Assembly: GCA_002914845.1 (NCBI GenBank)
Contig: JXTC01000003.1
Span: forward strand, 1,745,298-1,809,297
Length of the DNA stretch: 64,000 nucleotides
Direction of reading: 5' to 3'
Source: Trema orientale
Lineage: Eukaryota; Streptophyta; Magnoliopsida; Rosales; Cannabaceae
Position 1 is the stretch's first letter. Every line of letters starts with the position of its first letter. Below, one piece after another: positions 20,801-33,430 of this stretch. Below the pieces are notes generated by a model, which did no database searches, was not told the DNA's origin, and was given only the letters and a program-made list of their open reading frames with translations. A program made the position numbers and the translations under genes.

Positions 20801-22891
20801 GCAGCCGAAGACAACATACATTAGAAAGAAGTGGTGGCAGCTGCTGGAAACAAAAACAATGCACAGGATAGGAACCTCATCCTCACTGAACCGCCCAGCA
20901 TTGCATATCCGTTCAAATAGCTCTCCTCCAGATGCATATTCCATAACAATGGCCAGATGTGTTGGTGTTAAAATGACCTACAGTTTGTGAAAGTCTGAAT
21001 TGGAAACTTTCATATAGAGGTTCATCAGATAAGATATTGAAAAAGCATACCTCTTTGAACCGGACAATGTTGGGATGCCTCAATGACCTGTGGTTTATGA
21101 TTTCCCTTTGTACATTTTCGTCTATCTGTTACACGTTCGCAAGTAGGTAAATTGCTACTAACTGAAGAATGCATATAGGTTTTGACTTAAGGAGTAATCC
21201 AGATAAGATCAAGTGAAGTGTTTTAAAGTCGGTTACTGGCCTACAACAAAGGGACTGACGAGCATTCAGCAAGCAGTGTCCATTACATGCCACGTCAATA
21301 TAATAGGAAATCATCAGGGCTCAGCTTCTACGTCAACACTAATATTGACGGATCACCTGACATAGTATCCTGCCTATACTGCTATATCACGAGTAATTAC
21401 AACAAATATAGTGCGTAAAAGTTCTTCACTTTCAGTCCAAACTGCCATTTCAACAAATGGTGAACATAACTCTTGAGAACGATCAAGGATTTTTATTTTT
21501 CGCTTTACAAAAATAAAAATAAATTGAAGAAAAAAATTAACCATTTGAATGTCAAACAAAACCTTTGTGTATCTATAAAATCAGTTTATCACCGGTTGTT
21601 TGTCAACATTTCAATGTTCTTGCAGTCAATTAAATTGAAACCCCAATGAACTGCTCAAGTTGAAATGAGTTGAAATCTTCCTGCTACAGTACCAAAAGAT
21701 GACAGGGATAGCATCACCCAAATTAGATGATGGAGTAGAAAACTTTGATATTAATCACTAGGTTAAAGTTCCTCTCTCAAGCATATCATTGAGGGCTTTC
21801 TTGTAAAGAAGTTCATGGTAATGTTTTGCTAATATCTCAGCTATAAGAACATCCTCAACTTTTTTCATCCATCCAATCACACCTAGTTTACTGAAATTTC
21901 CAATAAAACAGAAAAGAGAAAAATAAAAAGCAGGGAACTTGCAAAAGCATCAGACTGAAACATCTAAGACAACAAATAAGAAGCAACATTTCAAAATGTA
22001 ATCTTTAAACTAAGTATATAGATGAAAATTAGCCGCAAAAACTAATTTTAAAGAAGCAACAAAGCCACCCACTGATGCCGTTCATGAATCAAGACAATGA
22101 AGGAAACAGACTCAAGAAAACAAAAGGTTCAATACTTATTTTGTCTACGCAGATAACTCATAAAACAGAGAGTATCCACCATCCTCCTCGAGATAGTCTA
22201 GTCAAAAAGGGTTATTCAGAAATCACAATAACTCACAAAAATTAACCAACGTAATAAGGAAAAGCAAATGCGATTAGATAGTCATTTTCAAACCAAATAT
22301 CAACAAACCAAATAAAATTTTGAGTTAAACAAAATCCAGTCAAACTTAGTGTTACAAGAGAAGGTACGAAGACCAAAATCAAAACCCATCAATCTTCTAA
22401 CGGTTATAGTCCAAGAAGAGAAGCCATTATTTTACAAAACCGCGGCAAAAAGTAAACTAAACCTCAAAGCAAACCAAACTTTCAGGCACCGCTTCAAAAA
22501 CCCATTAAAAACTTAAGGTAACCAAACGAACCAACTTAACAATCCATCAAAATCATCCACTTGAAGCTCAAAAACAACAAAGTACTAGCCACTAATTCAT
22601 AAAGACATCAAGCCTGAAAACCCAAAACACCAACAACCCATTAAATATTTCCATAAACGAACACCAAAAATCCCCAGAAAAAGAAGAGAAGAAGCAAGTA
22701 ATTTAGACACTAACCTTCTCACCTCTCTCGATATACTTAACAGCTACAAGCTCGTCAGTGTGCTTGTCCCTCATCAACCTGGCGACCCCAAAATTTCCAG
22801 ACCCAATATCTCGCACAAGCTCGTATCGATCACTATCGTGCATGATCGGTATGTCCATGCCTGGCCCAACCGTGATCGCCGATCGATCCAT
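17880..22891 (-). CDS. OST1: SnRK2 protein kinase, subclass III (OST1/SnRK2.6 type)
   Basis: The nine exons, in transcript order, are 22891-22715, 21125-21051, 20977-20876, 20798-20745, 20627-20535, 20203-20111, 19396-19292, 19211-19113 and 18173-17880. All are phase 0, giving 363 aa against 362 for Arabidopsis OST1, and nine exons is usual for SnRK2 genes. The Gly loop is GSGNFG, the ATP lysine K52, the catalytic loop HRDLKLEN (D142), then DFG (D162). The activation loop KSTVGTPAY carries S177, the equivalent of OST1 S175. The C-terminus has the SnRK2 box and an acidic ABA box ending [12 protein letters not shown], nearly identical to OST1 rather than SnRK2.2/2.3. In the family, ABA receptors release it from PP2C inhibition; it then drives stomatal closure and ABF-dependent transcription. 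Intron 8 carries a hAT-like MITE. Exon 7 is copied at an assembly N (19494-19593). Confidence 0.93.
18386..18954. mobile_element. hAT-type MITE in intron 8 of the SnRK2 gene
   Basis: The termini are GGTGTTCA and TGAACACC, with subterminal TCCAATCCGCAC at the left and GTGCAGATTGGATTGGAT at the right. Several more copies of GCGGATTGGATTGGATT lie in both orientations inside. The flanking 8-mers are CCTACCAA (18378-18385) and CCTACCTA (18955-18962), 7 of 8 identical, fitting the 8-bp duplication of hAT insertions. It is non-coding, 569 bp. Confidence 0.72.
19241..19593. repeat. Duplicated exon-7 segment ending at an N: probable assembly artefact
   Basis: Positions 19241-19391 and 19443-19593 look identical over 151 bp and include most of SnRK2 exon 7. 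The second copy stops inside the exon at the single N (19594) and so lacks a splice acceptor. C-runs and A-runs sit between and beside the copies. This looks like two contig ends that were not merged. Confidence 0.8.
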
Positions 22892-23560
22892 CTATCGCTC
22901 TCTTTCTAGTCTCTTTTATAAGAAAAAAACAATGGGGGAAAAAAAAAAGAAAAAGAAAAAGAAAAGACCAACCACTCCCACCCACAAAGCTCACTTTCTC
23001 TCTCTTTCTTTCTTTCTTTCTCTCTCTCTCTATGTGACTCACACGCTCACATTATAGAGAGAGAAAGGCAAATGGGGAAGGAGGATCGAACCAGAAAATG
23101 AGGTGGCGCAATATGAACCAGTGGATTGGAGGAGAACGAAGCTGGTGGTGGGTGACGAAAAAGACGAGATTTTGAAATATGGGTTAAGGCCCGTGAAGCT
23201 TCATCCACCCTTTAACTCCATCAAAATGGACCCTTTTATTTTTACAGATTATTCTTTAAAGAGCTTTTTATATGAATTTTGCAGTTGCAGAGCCGGTGAG
23301 GCCTGACCAACCAGCTCGTGAACCCTGCCCCCTCCAACTCCAACTCCTCTCTCTCTGTCTCTCTCTCTCTAGATCTTTTTCTCTCTAGAGACTCGACTCA
23401 ACACGCTTTCTCACTCTTTAAGCTTTTAAAGGTTTTCTTTCTTCTTCCCCTAACTCACTCTCTGTGAATTTTATCCGAAACTTTTTGGGAACTTGGAGTT
23501 GCAGATATTTATGTAAAGAAAAACGAAAATAAATTGAAAAAGAAAAATGATGACAAGTTG
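22892..23560 (-). promoter_or_regulatory. 5' leader and proximal promoter of the SnRK2 gene
   Basis: Read on the minus strand, this is GA-rich leader (the reverse of (CT)n and (TTTC)n tracts at 22992-23035), then mixed sequence with another CT-rich block at 23345-23395. I saw no canonical CACGTG ABRE. The transcription start is not defined. Confidence 0.4.
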
Positions 23561-24508
23561 ACTCCGTACTGTTACGATTGTCGATTTTGACCGTTCGTGT
23601 GAGTGAGTTTGCCTCCTGGTCTCACCATCGACGGTGGGAAATGAATACTCGCGCTAGATGCGAGTGGTGAAAGCTTAACTCGTTTTTTTTTAATTTCTAA
23701 TCCACTGACCATTCTCAACTCAACTCTGTTCTGTTCTATTATTGTCTCAAATTCCGTGATTTCAGTCCTCAAATGACATAAATAACCCTACGCATCATAA
23801 GTTTATAACATTTTGCTAATTTTGTGTGCGCGCGCTTTTTGGTTCTATTCCATTACGTAGAAAGATTTGTGGTACCGAAGGATACTAAGTGACCATTTAG
23901 TCTGTGAATTAATTAAGGAGACGGCTATAGTAGGAGCGCCCTTACGTAAGACCCTGTTTATATACTTTTTGATGGGAATTTGTAGAGAATCTGTTTATAC
24001 ACAGATTTCCATCAAACGGTGTATAGACAGGGCCTTACGTAGGGACGCTTCTACTGTAAACTCGCCCATTAATTAATTGTCTAAAAAACTCTGTAAATTA
24101 ACAATTAGTGACAACAATGTCTTTTCCGTCCAAAACAGTTAACGCTATTAAAAATTGAATGGAAGAAAAAGTGTACAACATGCAGTCAAAAACAAATTCT
24201 CTTTCTTCTAATGTGCAAGCAAGTTTGTAAGCTTTGAGAATATTTTTTTATTTTTTTCTGAAAATTCTTAATTTTAATTAAAAGGAACTTTATTGTCGTT
24301 AATTAGTTAATTCAACAATCTTATGTTCATTATTATATTGTTATTTTTCCCTACTTTCCACTATAAACGTCTTGCCGTGGATTTTTATTTTTATTTTTCC
24401 CGGGATCTTCTTGAAAATGGGAAGATCTAGGATAGGCGGCCAACCTCTTGGAGAGAGCGATGAGCATGGTCCAGGTGGGTAGGGATGCAGCTCTGTGGAC
24501 CGCTCAAA
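23561..24508. other. Upstream spacer of the SnRK2 gene, containing a fold-back element
   Basis: No gene is seen. A GCGCGCGC stretch lies near 23828. The 151-bp hairpin element at 23917-24067 is listed separately. Confidence 0.4.
23917..24067. mobile_element. 151-bp hairpin MITE with 9-bp flanking repeats
   Basis: The two halves are nearly perfect reverse complements. TAGTAGGAGCGCCCTTACGT and ACCCTGTTTATA at the left match, reversed, GTCCCTACGTAAGGCCCTGT and CTATACACC at the right, with a short loop near 23985. Both sides are flanked by ATTAATTAA (23908-23916 and 24068-24076). Nine base pairs would fit a Mutator-type MITE, but the repeat is low-complexity, so the class is tentative. Confidence 0.65.
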
Positions 24509-25219
24509 GTAAACGAGTAATTTAATTTAAGAGAAACTCATATAGTAAGCAAAACCCACCAAATAAATTTGGTATGTTAATCTCCACATCTGTAACTCTT
24601 TATTTTTTAGTAGAAGTAAGAGCATTAAACTATAGCACTAATTAATTAAATTCTTTTTTTTTTTGCTCCCTTTTTCTGTTTTATGTACTTCAGTTTGATA
24701 TTTCTTCATTATACCTTTTATTTTCTTTATTGTTTGAATAATTGCATATTTATTTTGACTGTTTATAACTTGTAATAAATTTATGCACTTTCTAGGTCAA
24801 ACATCAATTTTGATCATTGTATTTATCAAAAAAAAAAAAAAGCACTACTACACATTTTTTTTAAAATTTAATTTCTTCATTTTGATAAAACTCATAGGAA
24901 TTGAATAAAAGAAATAGAGTGATTGGATTATCTAGTTATAACAACCAAGAGTTTGATAACGTAATAAGCCCATTCGTCAGCATACAAGAAGCTGTTGGCT
25001 CAAGCTGAGACCACTATGGTACTCGGCGTAAATGGGCAGTTTAATTTAAGAGAAATTCATATAGTAAGCAAAAGTCATCCAGATAAACTTGGTATGTCAC
25101 TCGTAACTCTTTATTATTATTATTTTTTAAGTAAAAATAGGAGTATTAAGCTATAACACTAATTAATTAAATTCCGTGTTTTTTTTCTCTTTCTCTGTTT
25201 TATGTACTTCAGTTTGATA
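24509..25219 (+). repeat. Pair of diverged direct repeats, about 192 bp each
   Basis: Positions 24509-24700 and 25028-25219 share order and sequence: TTTAATTTAAGAGAAA, CATATAGTAAGCAAAA, TAACTCTTTATT, CACTAATTAATTAAATTC and TTTTATGTACTTCAGTTTGA. They are diverged by many substitutions. They may be LTR-like ends or an old segmental duplication; no TG..CA termini or target duplication were found. Confidence 0.65.
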
Positions 25220-26065
25220 CTTTTAAGCTTCATTGTGCTCTTTAGTATATTTATTTTTTAAGAAATTAAGATGATATGAAATGCTTAATCATCTTTGAAG
25301 CAAGTTAAATACTTGTTTCATTCAGGAACTACATTGATTTACAACATGTCTCGTATTAGAATCTCCTGAACTTTATTGGAAGAAAGTTACTTTTATTAAA
25401 CCGAGTTCAACATTCTATTCAATTTATTTAATAGCTATGACCATTTGAAAATAATTTATTATAGTGGTCTCAATCTTTTGACGAACATATTTTGAAACTT
25501 CCAGTGATGTCCTTGTCCCGTTTGGCTGAGTTTTTTGTGATAGTGATTTCTAATAATTGTATGTATTTTGTAGCAAAGAACGATGCCATATGTAAGTATT
25601 TAGATGGGTGGGAATTGGTTTCCCTAAGTTAGAGGGAAGCTTGATTAACCAGGCTGGTACGCGTGGCATTTTTGGGTATTCCTTCACTTCAAATCCTAGG
25701 ACATCTTACATACCAAGATCTCTGTAATTATGTTTATTAATTTGTAATAATAAGTAAATGTAAGGATAAAGTTCCCACAGCTAGCTTACCAGCTTGTCCA
25801 TTTAATACAAACCTAAGATATAAACGGCCACTTCAAGTGACATGCATGTATTTAAATCACCAAGTTTTGTTTTCTTTTTCCTTGTAATGTTGAAGAAATA
25901 TATAGTTTGGGTAAGAATTATAGAATTGTTTTAATTAGTAAACAGAAGTTTTGTTTATGCTAGCTACTGACTATTCCAAAGTTAATAAATAAATTAATAA
26001 TTAAAATACACTAGTAGACCACCGTCACCGTTTTTCTATTACTTTATCAATCAAATTCGTGAGTT
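25220..26065. other. AT-rich spacer
   Basis: I see no gene, RNA gene or defined repeat here. Confidence 0.4.
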
Positions 26066-29000
26066 TATTTTTTTATTTTTATTTTTTTTCCTCTCTACTG
26101 AAGGAAGATTTTATTGAACAAAAACAAGAAACAAGGAGTCCGAGGGGAAAGCACAATCACCCTCAAAGTTAAGAAATAAAATCCTACTCACGGTCTGAAA
26201 AGATTTAAGACGGCACATCAGTAATAAAAAAATTTCCAAAAGAAAGAGTCGAGGTGGCCCAAGCTGCTGTGTTATGTACTACAAAATTATTTCTCCTATG
26301 AATAAAAGACAACTGGGAGAACTCAAAGTGATTAAGCAACAACTTTCTTTGAGACGCTATATCTTTAATCTCCCAATGACAGTCTTCATCATTCTCTTCA
26401 AAACCTTTTATAGCATTCTTACAGTCACTCTCCACCTCTATAGATGTCCAATTGTTTATAATAGCGTAGTTGAGAGCCACCAAAATGGCTTTAACTTCAG
26501 CTACCAAAGGGTTGATTGCATAACATTTTTTAGTTATTATACTCAGCACTGAACCATTAGAGTCTCTAGCTATTATTGCAACAGTAGAGTAATCTTCTCG
26601 AACAGCTGTATCTACATTGAGTTTGATACATGGATATGGAGGAGGTTACCAACCGCCATGCCCAATGTCTAGCAGCGTCTTCATGGGGCACATAATCTAG
26701 GAAGAAAAGTTATAACTCCCAAGAATCCTTCTCACTAGTTGATCCAAATCTGATTTAGGTATATTATGAACAATAGAAGTTCGTTCTAGCCAAATCCCCT
26801 CAATGTAGATAGAGGCAAACAATATAATATTATCATAGTCAATCAAAGGTCCCAATATATGATTATCTGATAAAAGTAAAGCAGCAATATCTGCTATAGA
26901 GCTGACCTGGAAATGATCCACTCGAATNAGAGTCTCTAGCTATTATTGCAACAGTAGAGTAATCTTCTCGAACAGCTGTATCTACATTGAGTTTGATACA
27001 TGGATATGGAGGAGGTTGCCAACCGTCATGCCCAATGTCCTGCAGCGTCTTCATGGGGCACATAATCTAGGAAGAAAAGTTATAACTCTCAAGAATCCTT
27101 CTCACTAGTTGATCCAAATCTGATTTAGGTATATTATGAACAATAGAATTTCGTTCTAGCCAAATCCCCTCAATGTAGATAGAGGCAAACAATATAATAT
27201 TGTCATAGTCAATCAAAGGTCCCAATATATGATTATCTGATAAAAGTAAAGCAGCAATATCTGCTATAGAGCTGACCTGGAAATGATCCACTCGAATATC
27301 CCACCTGGATGAAAACCACAGTTGCTTGGATAACTCACAAGACCAAAAGAGATGGTAGATGGTTTCTTCATGCTGATCACATATTGGACATAAAGTAGTT
27401 TCAGTATCGAACATTGAAGCAAGCATAGACTGCACTGGTAGCACATTGACAAGGATTCTCCATAAAAAAAGTTTGTGTCTGGGGTGAATCTTAGCCTTTC
27501 AGAGATTCTGCCAACAAACCGGAGGTATTTTTATCAGGTGCAAAGACAATTTTCTTTGTTGTAAGGTTCGATAAGCCGACTTGAGAGAAAACTCCCCGTT
27601 TGTCGAAGGAACCCAAATCCACCCAGTAGATCCGGCAGTAGTTGGTGTAGGAGTCTTCCGAATTGCTTTTATCGAAGCAGGGCTGAATAGGGCATTTAGT
27701 TTCAATAGGTCCCAACTACCATTACCTCCCACAAGATCGGCCACGTTCAGATCAGGATAGGTTTTCATGTTATCTTTATGTTGTGGCTTGTAGCCTTCGA
27801 GAAATGGCACCCAAGGATTCCTCCAAATATTGATGGATCGACCATTCCCAATCTTTTTGCATGCTCCCTGACGGATGATATCTCTGGTAGCTAAAATTGA
27901 TTTCCAAGTCCAGGAGTTCGAAGGCTTAGCTTGAATAGAGAAGAAATCTTCCTTTTTTAGGTATTTAGCTTTAACTAGGGAAGACCAAATAGAGTTTGTT
28001 CCTTTTAGAAGATGCCAATCCTATTTTACCAGGAAGCATATGTTAATCTCATATATCTAATGGATGCCTAGGCCTCCCAAGATTTTAGGTAAACACAAAG
28101 AGTCCCAAGACTTCAGATAAAGATTCCTATTTTCTGAGGAAAATACCCACCAGAAATCACGAATCATAGCATCAATAGTTGTAAAGATTTTTTTAGGCAC
28201 TGGGATCGTCATAAGAGTATAAGACGGCATGGCCATAGCTACAGATTTAGCTAACACAGATCTACTTGCTCGAGAAAGAATGTGACCTTTCCATCTAGCT
28301 AATTGGGTCTGAACCTTATTACAGATAAAGTGCAGGTCTTTCATTTTGGAGGACGAAAAAAATCAGAGGGAGGCCCAAGTACTTTTTCGGTGCTTGAATC
28401 CTTTTAAAACGGAGAAAAGATGCCACCTCTCATAGATTTCTGCCAGAGAATTTTTTGCTAAAATGAATAATGGACTTCAGCTCATTGACCTTTTGTCCAG
28501 ACCATTCGCAATATTTCAATAAGTAGTTCTGAAAGTAGCTTCTCTCAAGTTTGCTCTACCGAAAAAGAGAAGATCATCCATGAAAAGAAGACGATTAAAG
28601 CTCGGACCTCCTCTAGTGATTTTTATTCCATGAATTCTATCATTAGCTTTAGCCCAGAAAAGCAAACGGGATAAGATCTCATCATACAAAATAAACAAGA
28701 AAGGTGACATAGGATCCCCTTGGCATAAGCCTCACTCTGGAAATATCTTACTAGTGGCACTACTATTAAGGAGAATAGTAGATGTCTGAGTAGACAAACA
28801 TTCAAGTACCCATTGAATGAAGAGAGGAGGAAACCCAAAATTGGTAAGAACAATTTGAATTAAATCCTATTCTAAGCGATCATAAGTCTTTTTCATATCA
28901 AGTTTGAGCAGCATGAGACCGTTGGTGTACCGGTTTTTCCTCATAGTATGTAAGATCTCCTGTACCACCATAGAATTGTAAGCAATAGAATGACCTTTGA

Positions 29001-29545
29001 CAAAAGCACTCTATGTCGGAGATATGATAGATGGTAGAAGCGGTTTCATTCTATTGGCCAAGATCTTGGATATGACTTTGTAGGTTGTGTTACACAAGCT
29101 AATAGGTCGATAATCATCAAATTTATAAGGTTGCTCCACTTTAGGAATCATGACAATATGAGAATCATTCAAAGTGGGTAAGAGCTTCCCTGAAATGAAA
29201 AAAATCCCATACTGATGCATATAAGTCAGAATGAATAGTAGACCAGTAAGCTTGGTAGAACAAACCTAGAAGGTCGTCAGGTCCTGGTGCCTTATTAGGG
29301 TCAATTTCAAACAGAGCCCCCTTAATCTCCTCTTCAGATGGGATTTTAGTTAAAGAATCCTTTATGTCAATCAAGAAAGTATCTTAGACCAAACCTTCGA
29401 GGTCAAAGGGATACACAGTTCCAGTAGATGAGAAAAGATTCTGGTATTTCTGGCAGGTAGCATTTCTAGTATCTTCCCTGTTATCTAACCAGGTTCTATT
29501 ACCATCTTTATTAACTATCTCCCTCCACCCCAATTTAATTCATAA
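26066..29545 (-). mobile_element. Degenerate 5'-truncated LINE (L1-type), minus strand
   Basis: Reading 5' to 3' on the minus strand: an RT N-terminal region (near 29374-29165; EIDPNKAPGPDDL, then PKVEQPYKFDDYRPISLCNT), RT core (near 28710-28560; FMDDLLFF in place of FADD), the connecting region (28344-28057), a zf-RVT zinc-binding domain (27444-27330; CPICDQHEETIYHLFWSC) and an RNase H domain (27060-26205; KLNVDTA, EVKAILVALNYAI, ESDCKNAI). A T-rich tract at 26066-26090 is the poly-A tail in this orientation. The endonuclease half is missing and frameshifts and stops are many, so it is dead. A 369-bp duplication around the N at 26928 is probably an artefact. Confidence 0.87.
26559..27297. 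repeat. 369-bp near-identical duplication around a single N: probable unmerged haplotypes
   Basis: Positions 26559-26927 and 26929-27297 are the same LINE segment separated by one N at 26928, with a handful of differences (for example GGTTACCAACCGCC against GGTTGCCAACCGTC). The boundaries coincide exactly with the N. Two alleles placed side by side explain this better than a real duplication. Confidence 0.8.
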
Positions 29546-32500
29546 GTTTAGTTAGTTCCTTATAGGCTCGCACTTTGGGTGAATAAAGTAAGGCTTGAAC
29601 TTAAGTTTGCATCAAGTTTTTTATTTGGACATAGATATCTAGGAAACTGTAAGAATCTAACTAAAATGGGATCAAAAGGACTGGTGAAACACGAGAGAAG
29701 AAACAACGAGAGAGGTTGACGTTTAATAGAAAAGATACGTTGCAACTATGGGAGTGAATTGAAATGTGTACAAAACACTAGTAATAATGTAGTATAGATC
29801 AAAAGTTGAGCTGAGTTTTGGGATATATAAGAAACAATATATATTTTTTTATTTTGTTTTACCACACATCGGTTTAGGTTAGGTTTTCACTACATATTAA
29901 ACATCCCAAATTGAGACTAATAATCTAATGCAATGGTCAATGAGCTATCGGTTTTTTAGCGAGTTATTTTGGGTGATTCACTTTGGTTTTCAAGTAATTT
30001 TTCTCGCCTACTTTATATTATATCTTTAATTAAAGATTGGTAAATTCAATTAATAGGGCGATTGCCTATCACTTAATAGGTGATTTGGGCAAATGTTGAA
30101 GTTATTGATTGCTTGTCACTTAATAGGTGATTTCGGCAAGTGTTGGAATTATTGATATAAGGGTTATTGATATTTTTATATATTCCTTACATTTTGAGTG
30201 TTTGTTTAGTTTATACCTTATATTTCGATAATTATCAATATTGATCTTCAAATTAATAATTTATAATACATTTACTCTCTGAGTTAAATATAAATGTTGA
30301 CCATTGAATTTACCAAAACTCTTTTAAACTTCAAAAATATATATTTGAAAAATAATTTAAATTTAAAACTAACTAAAATTAATAGCTAAAATAAGAAATG
30401 CATTAAAAAAAAGACTTATGTTAGAAAAATGTGAAAACCTAATTTTTTTTAAAAATATTCGTTAATAGAGTTATTAATTTTAAATAAACTTTAAATTTGA
30501 ATTATTTTTTAAAATATATGTCTAAAGTTTTTAAGTGTGTTTTAGTAAATTCAATGATTGAAATTGGTGTTTGACTCATATAGTATAAATTTTCTACAAA
30601 TTTTAATTTTAAAGGTCAATGTTAATAATAACCAAAACATATAGTATGAACCTAACAAATAGCCAAAATGACTCTGATACAATGGTGACTCAAGTGTTTA
30701 AACTTTTATGTTTTTAAAGAAAATATTGGCTCCACAATTCAATTGCACACGCAACACACCTCCCTTTGAGGCCTATGTTTGTACACTAGTGTACAGAGGA
30801 TTTTAGTAAAATAGCTGAATCATTGACCCACTAAAACAAATATCCATTTTTTCAAAATTTTCAGCAAAATAATTTGGTATATCAGTTGATAGCCCGATAT
30901 ATCCAACGTAAACTAAAATTAGATGTACTCAGTATAAAAACTAATATACTTAGTACATATTGAATTCAATATATCATATATACTTGTTGCAATTGATATA
31001 TTGAGTCATTTAGTTAAAAGAGGTAAAAATAATTTTAAAAAATGAAAATTTACTAAAATGGTGTAAAATCCATAAAAAGAAGAAATTAGGCCCAATAGCA
31101 ATTTAGAGAGTGAGTAAAATCGTAACATTTTTTAAGGGACTTATAGCAAAATGACTGGATTTTGAGCTCATTTTAAGTAAATGTCTATTTTTAAATCTGT
31201 GGCAAAATGAACAGTATATTACTAGATATGTTATACCCAATATAAAAACTAATATATTCACTATGTGAACTAAAACTGGTATATAAATAGATATATCAAG
31301 TATAAAAATACATATACTCGGGCAGTTAGTTATAAAAAAAGAAAAATAGACATTATCAAAACGAAATATAAAAAAGACACTCACCATGGATTCTCATTTT
31401 CTTTTTTCTTTTTTGTTTAAAGTCTTTCGTTTGTCGCTATTTTTATTGTAAATTATAAATCATCCCATAATTTTCCCAAACTGGTAGAAGTTTTATCTAC
31501 TAACTGGTTGAGTTTTTTCAACTGATTGATTGATGTTTTGTCTATTTAGTTGAGGTTTGACTAATAATTGCTTGAATTTTGTCAATTTGACTGGTTGAGT
31601 TTTATTAACTAACAGGTTGAGATTTAAAATAATAGTAGGGGTATTTTGGTAAATATAAAAAACGCTTATAGTTCTAAGCATATTTATAAAACTGCTACAT
31701 AATAAACATTGAGTTTTAGAACTCTTATTTAAAAGAACTCAATCTAAAGGGGACTTCTTACAAAAATCTAGGCCCAGATTCCAAAAACTTGAAAAATCCT
31801 GGATACGGGCTAAACTGTCTAAAAAACTCGAAGTGATCTAGAAAAATATTATTTTTTAAAAGTTTATTTATCACTTTTCAAAAATATTTAGAAAACTAAC
31901 ATTTTTAAAACTTTGTATTTTTCAGAGGTAGTCGAGGTAACCTGTCTAGTTTCTTGGGAGTAACAAATCGCGTTGCTTAAGATAACTAGTTTGATCACCT
32001 CAAGTATTCTATCAATTGGTAAAAAGTGATGTTCTAAATATTTTCAAAAGTAGTATTTTTCTGAATAAATCTTGAATTTTTCAAAGAATTTAAAATATGG
32101 ATTTTTCATTTTAAAAAAAAGTATTTTGCAATATAAAATCAAAATTTCCTCCATTTAATAGCGTCAAAACGAGCCAGGATGGGTAAGACACAAAGACAAG
32201 TTGGTATAGCACGAAACGACAAGATTACTAACGTGCCTGATATAACACAATATGATAAGTACCAATATTCGGGCACAGACACGATACATGGTATAACAAG
32301 CATGGATAATAGGCAAGACATACATGATTAAGAATAAAAAAAAGAAAATTAGGTGGATGACCAATTTTTTAAATGGTTTAAGTAGATGTTTATGTTTTAA
32401 AAGTTATAATTAAGTATCCATTTTTTTAAAAACTTCGGTTATAGAATATATTGTATTTTCATTTTTGTCATTAAGTGAGTTGAATATTTAGCTATAAATT

Positions 32501-33260
32501 TTTGAGCTTGGTCATATACTAAGTTTTGAGCCAAAAAATGATCAAATAGCTAGTCAGCCCCAATAAAAACTAGTTTGTATAAAAGCCTGAGTATTTATAA
32601 GAAATGACCTTTTTTTAAGATCAATTGAAAAAATGACCGTTTGTTACACCTATTTAAAAAATGAACTTTTCATAATTTTATTTTGATAAATGACCATTTT
32701 GTAGTTGTTCTATTTAAGTAAATCAACTTTATAAAAAATAAATCAGTTTTCAAAAAATAAATGAATATATTTTGATAGGTTGAACTGAAAAAAAAATACC
32801 CCAAAGTTTAAGTGTTCTACAATTTAAACCACGAAATTTGGACTCCGCAAAATAACACCATGAGATTAAGAATTTCTAAAAATTAATATTTGGATTGACT
32901 TTTTGACTAATTTTGGTAACGAAAAAGATAATAATATTCTCCATTAAAACTACATTAGTCCTTATTAATTTTGAAGATATTATTGTCTTTTACCAATTAA
33001 AGTTATTCAAAAAGTCAACTCATGGTATTATTTTTCAAAAATTATTAATATCAAAGTATTATTTTACAGAGTCTAAATTTCAAAGTTTAAATTGCAGAAC
33101 ACTCAAACCTCAATATATTTTTTTTTGTAGTTGATCCTGTTTTGATATACTAAATATGAAAAGGGTCATTTGAAAAACGGCCATTTTGCAAACTGTGATT
33201 CAAAATTGACTCAAAATTCGGCCATTTGGCTGAAAGCCTTTCTAGCCTTACCCCAAGATC
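29546..33260. other. Very AT-rich intergenic region
   Basis: No gene is seen in 3.7 kb. Small features are an imperfect tandem repeat near 30060-30165 (CACTTAATAGGTGATTT twice), and at 30830-31330 scattered copies of ATATACTYAGT/GATATATC-type motifs with AGCAAAATGA phrases, probably decayed repeats. Positions 31490-31625 repeat AACTGGTTGAG-like words. Confidence 0.45.
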
Positions 33261-33270
33261 ATATAGTACT

Positions 33271-33284
33271 TGGGCCAGGCCCGG
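33271..33284 (+). promoter_or_regulatory. Site II-like TGGGCC motifs upstream of OTP51
   Basis: TGGGCCAGGCCC lies about 150 bp before the ATG, followed by ATGGGCTCGG near 33292. TGGGCC/GGCCCA is the TCP-bound site II motif frequent in promoters of plant genes for organelle and housekeeping proteins. The role is inferred. Confidence 0.4.
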
Positions 33285-33430
33285 TTCCATTATGGGCTCG
33301 GTCTGTTTGCCGCAGTAAAACGACGTACAAAAAAAATTAAAAAGCAAAAACCAGTCGACCAAAATCTTAGGACCTAAAGAGAAACGACAGCCTCAAGATA
33401 AAGCACAGGAGAAGGCAAAGAAAGAAGACA

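Noticed and set aside
29546-33260. Small open frames in the AT-rich spacer
   Set aside because: All are under about 95 codons, rich in Ile/Phe/Asn/Lys as expected by chance at this base composition.
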